From Spongisporangium articulatum (GTDB taxonomy: Bacteria; Actinomycetota; Actinomycetes; Actinomycetales; Kineosporiaceae): a stretch of 64,000 nucleotides of DNA. The notes under the pieces are model-generated. The model saw nothing but the letters and a program-made list of their open reading frames with translations. It was not told the origin of the DNA and did no database searches. This document shows, piece by piece, positions 39,707 through 48,400 of this stretch; position 1 is the first letter of the stretch; each line of letters starts with the position of its first letter. The stretch covers positions 1,054,001 to 1,118,000 of the forward strand of contig NZ_JBITLV010000001.1 of assembly GCF_044465595.1 (NCBI RefSeq), given 5' to 3'. Position numbers and translations under genes: made by a program.

Positions 39707-40813
39707 ATGATCGACTGGGACCACGACGTCCCGACCACCGCCCTGACCCTCCGCCGCAGGCGCCCACGCTGGCCGTGGGTCGTCGCGGCCGTGCTCGTCG
39801 TGCTGGTCGCGATCGGTGGCGTGGGGTTGTACCTGCTGACGCGGGATCCCAACGTCGACAACGACAAGGCGCTGCAGGGGGTCGACCAGCCGCGGGCGGC
39901 CGTGTCCGACGTGAAGCTGGGCGTCTTCCGGGGTACCGATCCCGCCCAGGTGGCGGCCTTCGGTAACTGGCTGGGCCGCCCGGTCGACTACGCGCTCGAC
40001 TTCTCCCCGCGCAACACCTGGGAGGACATCGCCAACCCGGCGCACATGCTCGACGTGTGGAAGGGCACCCCGTACCGGATGGTGTTCTCGGTGGCCATGC
40101 TGCCCGACGGCGACCGCAGCCAGGACATCGCCAGCGGCGCGCGCGGCGACTACGACTGGGTGTTCCAGGAGCTGGCCACCAAGCTGGTCGAGGCCGGCCA
40201 GGAGGACGCCGTCCTGCGCATCGGCTGGGAGTTCAACCTGGCCGAATCCCGTTGGGCCTCGGACGATTCCGCCTCGTGGATCAAGTACTGGCGGCAGATC
40301 GTGAAGACCATGAAGGCCGTGCCCGGGCAGAACTTCGAGTTCGACTGGAACCCGAACAACGGCAAGAACCCCCACGACGCGGTCGACTTCTACCCCGGTG
40401 ACGACGTCGTCGACTACATCGGCGTGGACGCCTACGACGTCTCGTACGCGATGAACACCTACCCCTACCCGTCGGACTGCGACGACGCCTGCAAGCTGGA
40501 ACGGCAGAAGCGCGCCTGGGCGAAGTCGGTCTACGGCGGCAGCCGCGGCCTGTACTTCTGGTCGAAGTTCGCCCGCCACCACGGCAAGCCGCTGTCGCTG
40601 CCCGAGTGGGGCATCTGGGAGCGCCTCGACGGGCACGGCGGCCAGGAGGACCTGTACTACCTGGCGCAGATGAAGAAGTTCATCGACGACCCGGCCAACG
40701 GCGTCGCGTACCAGCTGTACTTCGAGTACGACGCGCCCGACGGCAAGCACGAGCTGCAGACCACGTACCCGAAGGCCGGGGAGTGGTTCAGGAAGAACTT
40801 CGGCGGCCAGTAG
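39707..40813 (+). CDS. Membrane-anchored GH26-like glycoside hydrolase
   Basis: 368 residues. A short cytoplasmic N terminus is followed by one membrane helix (WPWVVAAVLVVLVAIGGVGLYLL) and an extracellular TIM-barrel. Catalytic Glu candidates are E175 in LRIGWEFNLA (acid/base) and E300 in SLPEWGIWE (nucleophile), the GH26 beta-mannanase pattern; DFDWNPN and YIGVDAYDV also fit. It may trim or release the exopolysaccharide outside the cell. ATG 39707 follows GAGGA by 8 nt; an upstream in-frame start at 39575 has no ribosome site. It is paralogous to the C-terminal domain of 45391-48741. Confidence 0.82.
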   Translation: MIDWDHDVPTTALTLRRRRPRWPWVVAAVLVVLVAIGGVGLYLLTRDPNVDNDKALQGVDQPRAAVSDVKLGVFRGTDPAQVAAFGNWLGRPVDYALDFSPRNTWEDIANPAHMLDVWKGTPYRMVFSVAMLPDGDRSQDIASGARGDYDWVFQELATKLVEAGQEDAVLRIGWEFNLAESRWASDDSASWIKYWRQIVKTMKAVPGQNFEFDWNPNNGKNPHDAVDFYPGDDVVDYIGVDAYDVSYAMNTYPYPSDCDDACKLERQKRAWAKSVYGGSRGLYFWSKFARHHGKPLSLPEWGIWERLDGHGGQEDLYYLAQMKKFIDDPANGVAYQLYFEYDAPDGKHELQTTYPKAGEWFRKNFGGQ

Positions 40814-40903
40814 TTCGTGATCATGCAGAAAGGCCCCCGGCCGGCGGGGGCGGCCGAGAAGGTCGCCTAACCGGGCCGGGGGCCTTTCTGCATGATCACG
40901 AAC
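40813..40903. repeat. GATC-tipped inverted repeat between convergent genes
   Basis: 30-bp perfect arms at 40813-40842 and 40874-40903 (outer GTTCGTGATCATGCAGAAA, inner GGCCCCCGGCC) around a 31-nt loop. The right arm supplies the TGA stop of the Wzy-like gene (40896-40898). It probably acts as a bidirectional terminator. Confidence 0.87.
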
Positions 40904-42362
40904 GGACGAGTTGCTGCTCGCGCGCTTCGCGGCTCGTCGCCCGCCTGCGGGCGGCCAGGCTGTCGGTGAGACCGAAGGTCACCGGGGCACCCCAGATGCT
41001 GGTCAGGATCCAGGCGATCAGGACCGTGTGCGGCGCGAGCAGACTGCCGGACAGGAAATTGATCATGAACAGGATCGCTCCCGCCAGCACCGGCACGGGT
41101 GGCCCGCGCAGGACGGCCACGAACAGGAAGCTCATGAAGGCGACCAGCGCGATCAGGCCGTACTCGAACAGCACCTTCGGCGCGATCGTGTAGACGACCG
41201 CCTCACCGCCGAACCGGTCGGAGACCAGCAGCCGGTCCGCGGCCCCGGCGCCCGCGCCGTTCAGGTAGTAATTCGGGTCCTCCTGCATGCCCTTCAGGAC
41301 CTCGGTGTACGGCTGGACGAAGCGCAGCGAACCCGAGGAACCGGCCTGGGACGTCTCGTCCCGTCTGTCGAGCAGGATGCCCGCGGCCGGGGTCAGGAAG
41401 ATGATCACCAGGCACAACCCGCCGGCCAGCAGGACGCCGGGGCGGATCCGGTTCGGGATGCGCAGCATGATCAGCGTGGCCCCGAACACCAGCAGCAGGA
41501 TGCCCGTGCCGGACAGCGTCGAGGCCATGCCCAGGCCCAGGACCATCGGCTGCCAGGCGGGCGCCTTGATGATCAGCGCGATCAGGATGCCCAGCGCGCA
41601 GAACTGGCACAGGAACGACGGTTCCAGGAAGAAGAAGGCGTTGGCCTTGACCGTGTGGTTCGTGTACGAGATCTGGTTCTCGGTGTTGAAGTTCGCCTGC
41701 AGGAAGTCGAGCCCGACGACGTCGGCCAGGTAGTCCTCGTACTTCCAGCCGAGCAGCAGCTGGGCCACCATCTGCAGCCCGCCCAGGATCGAGAAACCGA
41801 TCATGAACCGCACGTACGTCCGGCACAGCGGCACGAAGTTCACCCGGAACTGCGGGGCGACGCAGACCACGAACGGCAGGTAGAGGATCAGCAGCAGCGA
41901 GATCGAGGTCAGCGAGATGTAGTTGCCGGCCAGGTTCGTGGTCCAGGTCGCCACGACCATGACGATCAGCGCGGCCAGGTACAACTCGGTGCGGGCCCGG
42001 TTGGTGACCACGCCCCGGCGCAGGGCCAGGAACCCGATCGCGACGAAGGTGGCGATCAACGACAGGGCGATCGGCGAACCGCCCAGCGGGAGCGCGATGC
42101 GCTGGCCGAAGAGCATGACGCCCAGCAGGATCTGCAGCACGCCCAGCACGTAGCGGCGGTCCTTCTCGAACCGCGGGTCGACCCGTTGCACGTCCTGCAG
42201 GCGCAGCCGGTCCGACCGTTCCTGCAGGGCCAGCAACGCCTCGGGCGAGGGTTCCTGGACGTGGCGACGCCAGTTGACCCGGACCTGCCGGCCCAGCCCG
42301 CCCTCGAAGGCCTGCCAGTGCGGCTCCGGCCGTCCTGGAGGGCCGAGGGGCGGAAGACTCAC
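40896..42362 (-). CDS. Wzy/O-antigen ligase-like membrane protein
   Basis: 488 residues. The first 70 are cytoplasmic and charged; then 11-12 membrane helices with a periplasmic loop (about residues 330-390: RRDETSQAGSSGSLRFVQPYTEVLKGMQEDPNYYLNG) that resembles the catalytic loop of O-antigen polymerases/ligases. It likely polymerises repeat units on undecaprenyl diphosphate. GTG 42362 overlaps the GT2 stop as GTGA (42359-42362). Its stop codon lies in the inverted repeat. Confidence 0.8.
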   Translation of the reverse strand: MSLPPLGPPGRPEPHWQAFEGGLGRQVRVNWRRHVQEPSPEALLALQERSDRLRLQDVQRVDPRFEKDRRYVLGVLQILLGVMLFGQRIALPLGGSPIALSLIATFVAIGFLALRRGVVTNRARTELYLAALIVMVVATWTTNLAGNYISLTSISLLLILYLPFVVCVAPQFRVNFVPLCRTYVRFMIGFSILGGLQMVAQLLLGWKYEDYLADVVGLDFLQANFNTENQISYTNHTVKANAFFFLEPSFLCQFCALGILIALIIKAPAWQPMVLGLGMASTLSGTGILLLVFGATLIMLRIPNRIRPGVLLAGGLCLVIIFLTPAAGILLDRRDETSQAGSSGSLRFVQPYTEVLKGMQEDPNYYLNGAGAGAADRLLVSDRFGGEAVVYTIAPKVLFEYGLIALVAFMSFLFVAVLRGPPVPVLAGAILFMINFLSGSLLAPHTVLIAWILTSIWGAPVTFGLTDSLAARRRATSREAREQQLVRS

Positions 42363-43276
42363 GTGCTGGTCACTTCCTTGCCCCCGACGGTGGCGGTTCC
42401 GGTCATCACACCCTGAACGTAGGCGAAGTGCTCACCCGCGCGGGCGAAGTCGCGCTTCAGGAGCTGCTGGATCACCCGGGTGAGGTAGCCCGAGGCCAGG
42501 GCCGCCCGGATCACCGAGGACGCCGCCGGGGAGTTGTGCTGGTTGACGTAGCGGGCCATCGACGCGCCGCGCAGCCGCATCATCTCCTTGGACGGCGCAC
42601 CCGAGTTGCCCGAGCCGTGCGGCACCAGGACGTCGGTGCGCAGCGACTGGCGCAGGCCCGCCTCGCGCACGGTCCGGCCGAACGTGACGTCCTCGTTGTA
42701 GACGTAGAACTGCTCGTCGAAGGCGCCCAGGCTCTCGAACGTCGACGTCCGCACGGCCATGCAGGCGCCGGTCGTCCAGTCGACGCGCAGCGGCAGGTTC
42801 GCCCGCGGGCGGGCGAACAGGCCCGCGGTGGGCAGCACCTTGTGCAGGCCGAGGGCGTGGACGACGGCCCGCCGCACGGAGGGTTCCCAGCCGCCCGCCC
42901 CGATCTCGGTACGGCCGTCGCCGCCCAGCGGGGTGGCGGCCACGGAGGCCAGTCGCGGGTCGTCGGCGAGGTCGCCCACCAGGGCCGCCAGGTCGGCGTC
43001 CGTCGGGCGGGTGTCGGGGTTGACGAAGATCACGTAGTCGTAGCCGCTGCTGCGGGCCCCGAGGTTGGCGGCCTTCGCGAAACCGTGGCCCCCGCCGTTC
43101 AGGTACCGGCCGTGCCGCGCCTGGGCGGCGACCGTGCTGATGCCGTCCCGGTCGCCCGAGTTGTCCACCACGACGAACGGGGTCTCCGGGTCGAGCCCGG
43201 CCAGCAGGCCCTCGACCTGGGGTCGGCTGCGGTAGCTGACGATCACCAGTTCGTACTTGTGCGCCGACTCCGGCAC
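42359..43276 (-). CDS. Glycosyltransferase family 2, rhamnosyltransferase-like
   Basis: 305 residues: ELVIVSYRSRPQVEGLLAGLD, VVVDNSGDRDG, VIFVNPDTRPTDADL (DXD-like), VDWTTGACMAVRTSTFESLGAFDEQFYVYNEDVTFGRTVREAG. The TGACMAVR and FDEQFYVYNEDVD-like strings are typical of WbbL-type rhamnosyltransferases. GTG 43276 is preceded by AGGAG. It is coupled to the Wzy-like gene and divergent from the Wzz/Wzc-like gene. Confidence 0.88.
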   Translation of the reverse strand: MPESAHKYELVIVSYRSRPQVEGLLAGLDPETPFVVVDNSGDRDGISTVAAQARHGRYLNGGGHGFAKAANLGARSSGYDYVIFVNPDTRPTDADLAALVGDLADDPRLASVAATPLGGDGRTEIGAGGWEPSVRRAVVHALGLHKVLPTAGLFARPRANLPLRVDWTTGACMAVRTSTFESLGAFDEQFYVYNEDVTFGRTVREAGLRQSLRTDVLVPHGSGNSGAPSKEMMRLRGASMARYVNQHNSPAASSVIRAALASGYLTRVIQQLLKRDFARAGEHFAYVQGVMTGTATVGGKEVTST

Positions 43277-43432
43277 CTGCGTTTCTCCTGCCGTGCGGCC
43301 TGCCGGTTCCGTCCTTGGATGGCGGGCTCTCGTGACTAATGGTCGCTATGGGTCACTGCGCGTCCATTGCCAGCATCTGTTGGCGGCCGGATCGTCACAA
43401 TGTCGGGTAACCAGGCTAGGGGCTCATGCCAG

Positions 43433-43446
43433 ACTGTGGGCGACGA
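43433..43446 (+). promoter_or_regulatory. 14-bp motif ACTGTGGGCGACGA shared with the sugar-phosphate transferase gene leader
   Basis: The same 14-mer occurs on the minus strand at 54422-54435, 46-59 bp before the start of the polyprenyl sugar-phosphotransferase gene; here it ends 28 bp before the Wzz/Wzc-like start. Its first half could include a -10 (GACTGT/TACTGT). A shared promoter or regulator site for two key exopolysaccharide genes is inferred. Confidence 0.45.
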
Positions 43447-43474
43447 ACGGGACCACAAACCCCGGGTGCGATCG

Positions 43475-45280
43475 ATGGGAGACCACGTGCAGGACATTAT
43501 GGCGCGGCCGGCCGAGGCGGGTTCGGCCGCCGAGGAGGCCCCGAGCCTGCTGTCCATGATCTGGCGGGAGAAGTGGGTCGTCGGGGTCTGCGTGGTGCTC
43601 GCGGCCGCCATCGGCGTGGGGCTGAGCCAGCTCCAGGCCAAGGAGTACACCGCGACCAGCTACGTCTACCTGGCCGTCACCGGTGAGTTCAACCCGCCGG
43701 TCGGCAACCAGCAGCAGGGGCCGTTCAACGCCGACCCCGCCCGGTTCATGGCCGACCAGGCCGAGCTGATGAAGTCAGCGGCCCTGCTGGAGAAGGTGCG
43801 CACTGCGGTCGGCGTGAACGTGGACGTGCAGCGCCTGGCCAAGGACATCACGGTCACCGTGGCCGCTGACAGCAGCACCATCACCATCGACGGCACCGCG
43901 GGCGACCCGACGACCGCGAAGAACATCGCCGACCAGGTCGCCGAGCAGTACGAGGCCAGCCGGAAGGCCTCGGTCACGGCCAGCGCCGACGCGGCCAAGC
44001 TCGTCGCCGGCGGCGCCGCCGACAAGGCCGCCATCGCGGCGGCGGCCACCCTCTACGGCTCGGGTGTGAAGGCCGTCCAGGCCTCCGACCTGCCGCAGAG
44101 CCCGTCCAAGCCGAACGTCATGGTCAACGCGCTGATCCTGGCGCTGATCGGCTTCATGGCCGGCGTCGGGTACGCGCTCTTCTCGCAGAGCGCCTCCCGA
44201 CGCAAGGCCGGCCCGGCCGAGGCCGCGGTCATCTTCGGCGCGCCGATCCTGTCCGACGTGCCCAACCGCGGCCGGATCGCCCCGGAGGACGCCATCGCGG
44301 CGGCCTACTCCGAGCCGGGCGACGCCTACCGGATGGCGGCCGTCGGTCTCGACTACATCCGCGGGACGGCGCCCGGCGTCTTCCTGGTCACCGCCCCGCA
44401 CGACGGCGCCGGCACCAGCGTCACCGCGCTGAACCTGGCCGCGGCCGCCGCCGACCACGGTCGTCGCGTGTTCCTCCTGAACATCGAGGACACGGTGCGC
44501 CCGCAGTCCGAGGCGGACGCCGGGCTCCTGCGGGTGCCGCTGCACGACCTGGCCCAGGGGCGCATCGACCTGAACCACGCCGTCGAGCGCCGGGCCGCCT
44601 CGCGGGCCCAGTTCGGCATCATCCGGCTCCAGGTCCTCCAACCGGTGCAGGGGCACCCGGTCGCCGACGTGCAGCAGATCCTCGACCAGCTGCCCGACGA
44701 CACCGACCTCGTGCTGCTCGACGCGCCGCCGCTGCCCGCCTCGTCCGCGTCCTTCGTGCTCGCGGGCCAGGTCGACGCGGCCGTGCTGGTGATGGACGAC
44801 GAGACCACGCCCGCCGAGCTGGAGGAGTGCCAGCGCCGGTGCCGGCTGGCCGGCATCCCGGTCGCGGGCGTCCTGCTCAACCACGTCCGCTCCGGCGGCG
44901 GCAGCAGCCGCAAGCGCCGGGTGGCCGCGACCTCCGTGCCGCCGCGCATCTACGACACCTCGCCGCGCGGGCTGCCGATCCTGACCGGCGGTTCGAACGT
45001 CGGCGACGGCCGTGTCCACCTGCCCGACACCGGGCCGTACGACGGCGGGTACAACCAGGGCGGCTTCCAGCAGGGCGGCTACGCCCAGCAGGGCGGTTAC
45101 GACCGCGGCGGTTACCCGCAGGAGGGGTATCCGCAGGAGGGCTACGGCCAAGAGGGCTACGGCCAGCAGGGCGGCGGCGACGTCCCCTGGTCGTCGGTCA
45201 CGCGCGTCGGGGCCGGGTGGGAGCAGGAGGACCCGCGCGGCTACGACGACGGCGCCGAACAGGGTCGTCAGCAGCGCTGA
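43475..45280 (+). CDS. Wzz/Wzc-like chain-length protein with degenerate BY-kinase domain and Tyr-rich tail
   Basis: 601 residues. Wzz domain: SLLSMIWREKWVVGVCVVLAAAIGV (TM1) to VMVNALILALIGFMAGVGYALFS (TM2), with an extracytoplasmic helical region between. Then a tyrosine-kinase-like P-loop domain in which Walker A reads HDGAGTSVTALN: Thr314 stands where the catalytic Lys should be. Walker A' is RVFLLNIED (the usual Asp is Asn), while LVLLDAPPLP (Asp416) is kept. Residues about 520-567 are a Gly/Tyr/Gln repeat (GGYNQGGFQQGGYAQQGGY...) with eight or more Tyr. It probably sets polymer length or organises the export machine without its own kinase activity. ATG 43475 chosen because it directly precedes the Wzz domain. 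Confidence 0.82.
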   Translation: MGDHVQDIMARPAEAGSAAEEAPSLLSMIWREKWVVGVCVVLAAAIGVGLSQLQAKEYTATSYVYLAVTGEFNPPVGNQQQGPFNADPARFMADQAELMKSAALLEKVRTAVGVNVDVQRLAKDITVTVAADSSTITIDGTAGDPTTAKNIADQVAEQYEASRKASVTASADAAKLVAGGAADKAAIAAAATLYGSGVKAVQASDLPQSPSKPNVMVNALILALIGFMAGVGYALFSQSASRRKAGPAEAAVIFGAPILSDVPNRGRIAPEDAIAAAYSEPGDAYRMAAVGLDYIRGTAPGVFLVTAPHDGAGTSVTALNLAAAAADHGRRVFLLNIEDTVRPQSEADAGLLRVPLHDLAQGRIDLNHAVERRAASRAQFGIIRLQVLQPVQGHPVADVQQILDQLPDDTDLVLLDAPPLPASSASFVLAGQVDAAVLVMDDETTPAELEECQRRCRLAGIPVAGVLLNHVRSGGGSSRKRRVAATSVPPRIYDTSPRGLPILTGGSNVGDGRVHLPDTGPYDGGYNQGGFQQGGYAQQGGYDRGGYPQEGYPQEGYGQEGYGQQGGGDVPWSSVTRVGAGWEQEDPRGYDDGAEQGRQQR

Positions 45281-45365
45281 TACGTCCCGATCGGCGACGT
45301 TGCGTCCGATCCGGTCCACCTCATCGGGGGTAGAAGTTCCGTCGTCCGGGGGGCACGGCCCTGGC

Positions 45366-45419
45366 TACACTCGCTGCGTGACTCGTCTGAGTGGCTCGTG
45401 GGGCAGCCGTGCCTGCTGA
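45366..45419 (+). CDS. Possible leaderless 13-residue leader peptide (GTG at 45378)
   Basis: TACACT (45366-45371) is a good -10 box 6 nt before GTG 45378, which opens a 13-codon ORF, VTRLSGSWGSRAC, ending with TGA at 45417-45419. The ORF overlaps the start region of the large GH26-like gene in another frame. It could couple translation or act as an attenuation peptide (terminal Arg-Ala-Cys), or the real start of the big gene may simply be poorly resolved. Confidence 0.3.
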   Translation, partial: YTRCVTRLSGSWGSRAC

Positions 45420-48400
45420 CGCCCACGAGGTCCCCGACGAGGCCGGGCGCGACGAGAAGCCGGCCCGCTCCGGTAGTCCGGTACTGCCCGACTCCGGGTT
45501 CGACAAGTACGTCGACAAGCTGCGCTCGATGGGCGACATGTCGACGCCCTCCTCGGCCGGGTACGCGAAGTCCGCCTTCGGCGGGGGCTCGGCGTTCGGC
45601 GCCCCCTCCGCGCGGACGACGCCGCCCGCCCGGACGCCGTCCGCCTCGCCGCCCGCTCCTCCCGCGGCTCCGCCCGCCCCGTCCGCCCCGGCCCCGCCCC
45701 CCGGGGTCCGCGAGCAGGCGCCCGCCCCGCCGGTGGTGCGCGAACCGGTCCTCCCCCCGATCGTCCGCGAGCGACCCGCCGCGCCCGCCCCGGAGCCCGT
45801 CGTTCGCGAGCCGGTCGTTCGTGAGCCGGTCGTTCGTGAGCCGGTCGCCCCGCCCGCGGCGCAGGCGGCATTCCCGGCCGCGCCCGTCGTCTCCGAGGCT
45901 CCGCCGGCCGGTCCCGTCGAACGGCCGGTCGAACGGCCCGTCGCGGGCCCCGAACCTGCGACCCGCAGATCGGCATTCCCCGACAGCGGCAGCGTCTTCG
46001 AGCCGGTCCGGCCCACCTATCAGCAGGGCGAGCAGCCGCCGACCACCGTGCCCGCCGCCCCCGGCCGGCGACCGGCCGCGGCGTTCCTGCCGCCCAGTGT
46101 CGAGGAACGGGCGGCGGCCGCCCGCGTCCGGCCCGACCCGGTGGTCTCGCCGCCGACCGTGGCGGGGCAGGTCATCCTGCCCCCGGAGGACTTCGAGGCC
46201 CTCCGGTCCTTGCCTGACGAGCCCACCGGAGAACCGGCCGTCGAGCCGGCCGTCGAGTCCAGGCCGCAGGAGATCGACCTCACCGAGGCGCCGTCCATCG
46301 ACCTGCGTGAGGCCCCCTCCGCCCCGGTCGAGCCGGTCCCGGCCGGTCCCGCCGCCGCCGAGCCCGGACCCGGCGCTCGCGCCACGCCGGCCGAGTACCA
46401 GCCGCGCCGGCTGCGGCCCCGCAAGGAGCGGGTCGCCACCCCGGCCCTCGACCCGCTGAACGCCGAGGAGCTCCTCGCCGATCGCGACCTGCTGGGCAGC
46501 AGCGACCTCGTCGTCGACCACGGCCCCGAGGTCGTCGCCCCGGCCCCCGAGACCTCAAAGCCGGCCGCCGAGGTAACGGAACCCGTTGCGCCAGAGCCAG
46601 AACCACCCGCCGAGCGGTCCCTGTTCGAACCCCTCATCGAACCCGAGCCGCTCGACGAGACCGACCCGGTGTACGTGAAGTCCGTCGTACCCGTCGAGCC
46701 GCCACCGGCCACTGCCCCACCAGCCACCGCCCCACCGGTCGAGCGCCCGGCGCCGGCCGCGACGGCCGAGCCCGCTGCGACGGCCGAGCCCGCTGCGACG
46801 CCCGAGCCCGCTGCGACGCCCGAGCCCGCTGCGACGCCCGAGCCCGCTGCGACGCCCGACCCCGCTGCGACGCCCGAGCCCGTCGTTCGGCCGGAGCCCG
46901 TCGTTCGGCCCGAGCCCGTCGTCCGGCCCGAGCCCGTCGTCCGGCCCGAGCCCGTCGTCCACGCCGAGCCGGTCGTCGACGAGCAGGCCCCGCGCGGCGC
47001 CGTCCGTCCGACCGACCGACCGGCCGCCCGCTCCGAGGCGCCGGTGCGGACCCGAGCCGGATCGGCGCCGGCGCCCCCGCCGCTCCTGCCCGGCGTCCCG
47101 GATGCGATGCCCGAGGGGACTGCGCCGCTCAACCTGCCGATCAACCCCGACGCCCCGCTGCGACCGGCCGCCCTGCGCGACCGCCCCCCGTCCAGCCTGC
47201 GTCCCTCCCGGCACCCGCAGCGCCCGCAGTCTCGTCCGGACGGTACCCGGCGCGACGGGAGGGCCCCCGAGCGGCCGCGCACCGGGCCCGACCCGGTGAT
47301 CGAGTCCTTGTTGGCTCCCCGGCCCGCCGAACAACCCGACGTGCAGCCCGAGGCGCGCCCCGTCGAGCGGCCCGCTGACCGGCGGCCGGCCCCCGCGGGG
47401 CGCATCCGGCCCGCAGTGGGCGACGTCCCGGTCCGGAAGGAGTCGCGCGGCGGGCTCGAATCGCTCTACGCGCAGCCGCCCCGCCCCGGGTCGGCCCCCG
47501 CGGCCCCGGCGCCCCAGCGGCTCGACGACATCATCGCGGCCCCACCTCGGCCGAGCGCCGACTTCGAGGCCATCCCGTCCCTGTTCCCCGGCGCGCCGGC
47601 CGGTCCGGTCGGCGACGGCCACTCGGGGCGGCCGGCGTCGTTCGAGCCCCGTCGCCGACGCCGGCTCCTGCCCTTCGTGGCCGCGCTGGCGGTCATCGTG
47701 CTCACGGTGATCGTGGGCTACGTCCTGATCGACCGGCGCGACGACCAGGCGGCCGCGGTGCGCGGCAATGTCCCGGCCACGTCGTCGGTGGCGGGCGAGG
47801 TGACCACCGAGGACCCGAAGCCGATCGTCAGCGGTCCGGCGAAACTCGGCGTCTACCGCGGCACGTCGGTCGCCGACGTGAAGACGTTCGAACGGTGGCT
47901 GGGCCAGGACGTCGAGTACGTCGTCGACTTCCCGCAGCGCGACACCTGGAGCCAGATCGTCTCGCCCCGCGGCCTGATCTCGAACTGGAGGGGCTCCGGT
48001 TACCGGCTCGTGCTCTCCACGCCGATGCTGCCCGAGGAGCAGCGCGGCTCCGTCGCCCAGGGTTCGAAGGGCGCCTACGACAAGTACTTCCGCACGCTGG
48101 CCCGCAACCTGGTCAACGGCGGCCAGAAGGCCGCCATCATCCGGCTGGGCTGGGAGTTCAACCTGGGCAGCTCGACCTGGGGCACCAAGGACGAGGACCA
48201 GTTCATCGCCTACTGGCGGCACATCGTCGACGCGATGCGCTCGGTCCCCGGCCAGAAGTTCCAGTTCGACTGGAACCCCAACATCGGCGAGACCCGTTAC
48301 GACGCCTCCGACTACTACCCGGGTGACGACTACGTCGACTACGTAGGGGTCGACGTCTACGACGTGTCGTGGGAGAAGGACACCTACCCCTACCCCGACT

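Noticed and set aside
46759..46971. Regular 18-bp repeats resembling a repeat array
   Set aside because: Units are contiguous and in frame with no spacers, so this is a coding tandem repeat and not CRISPR.
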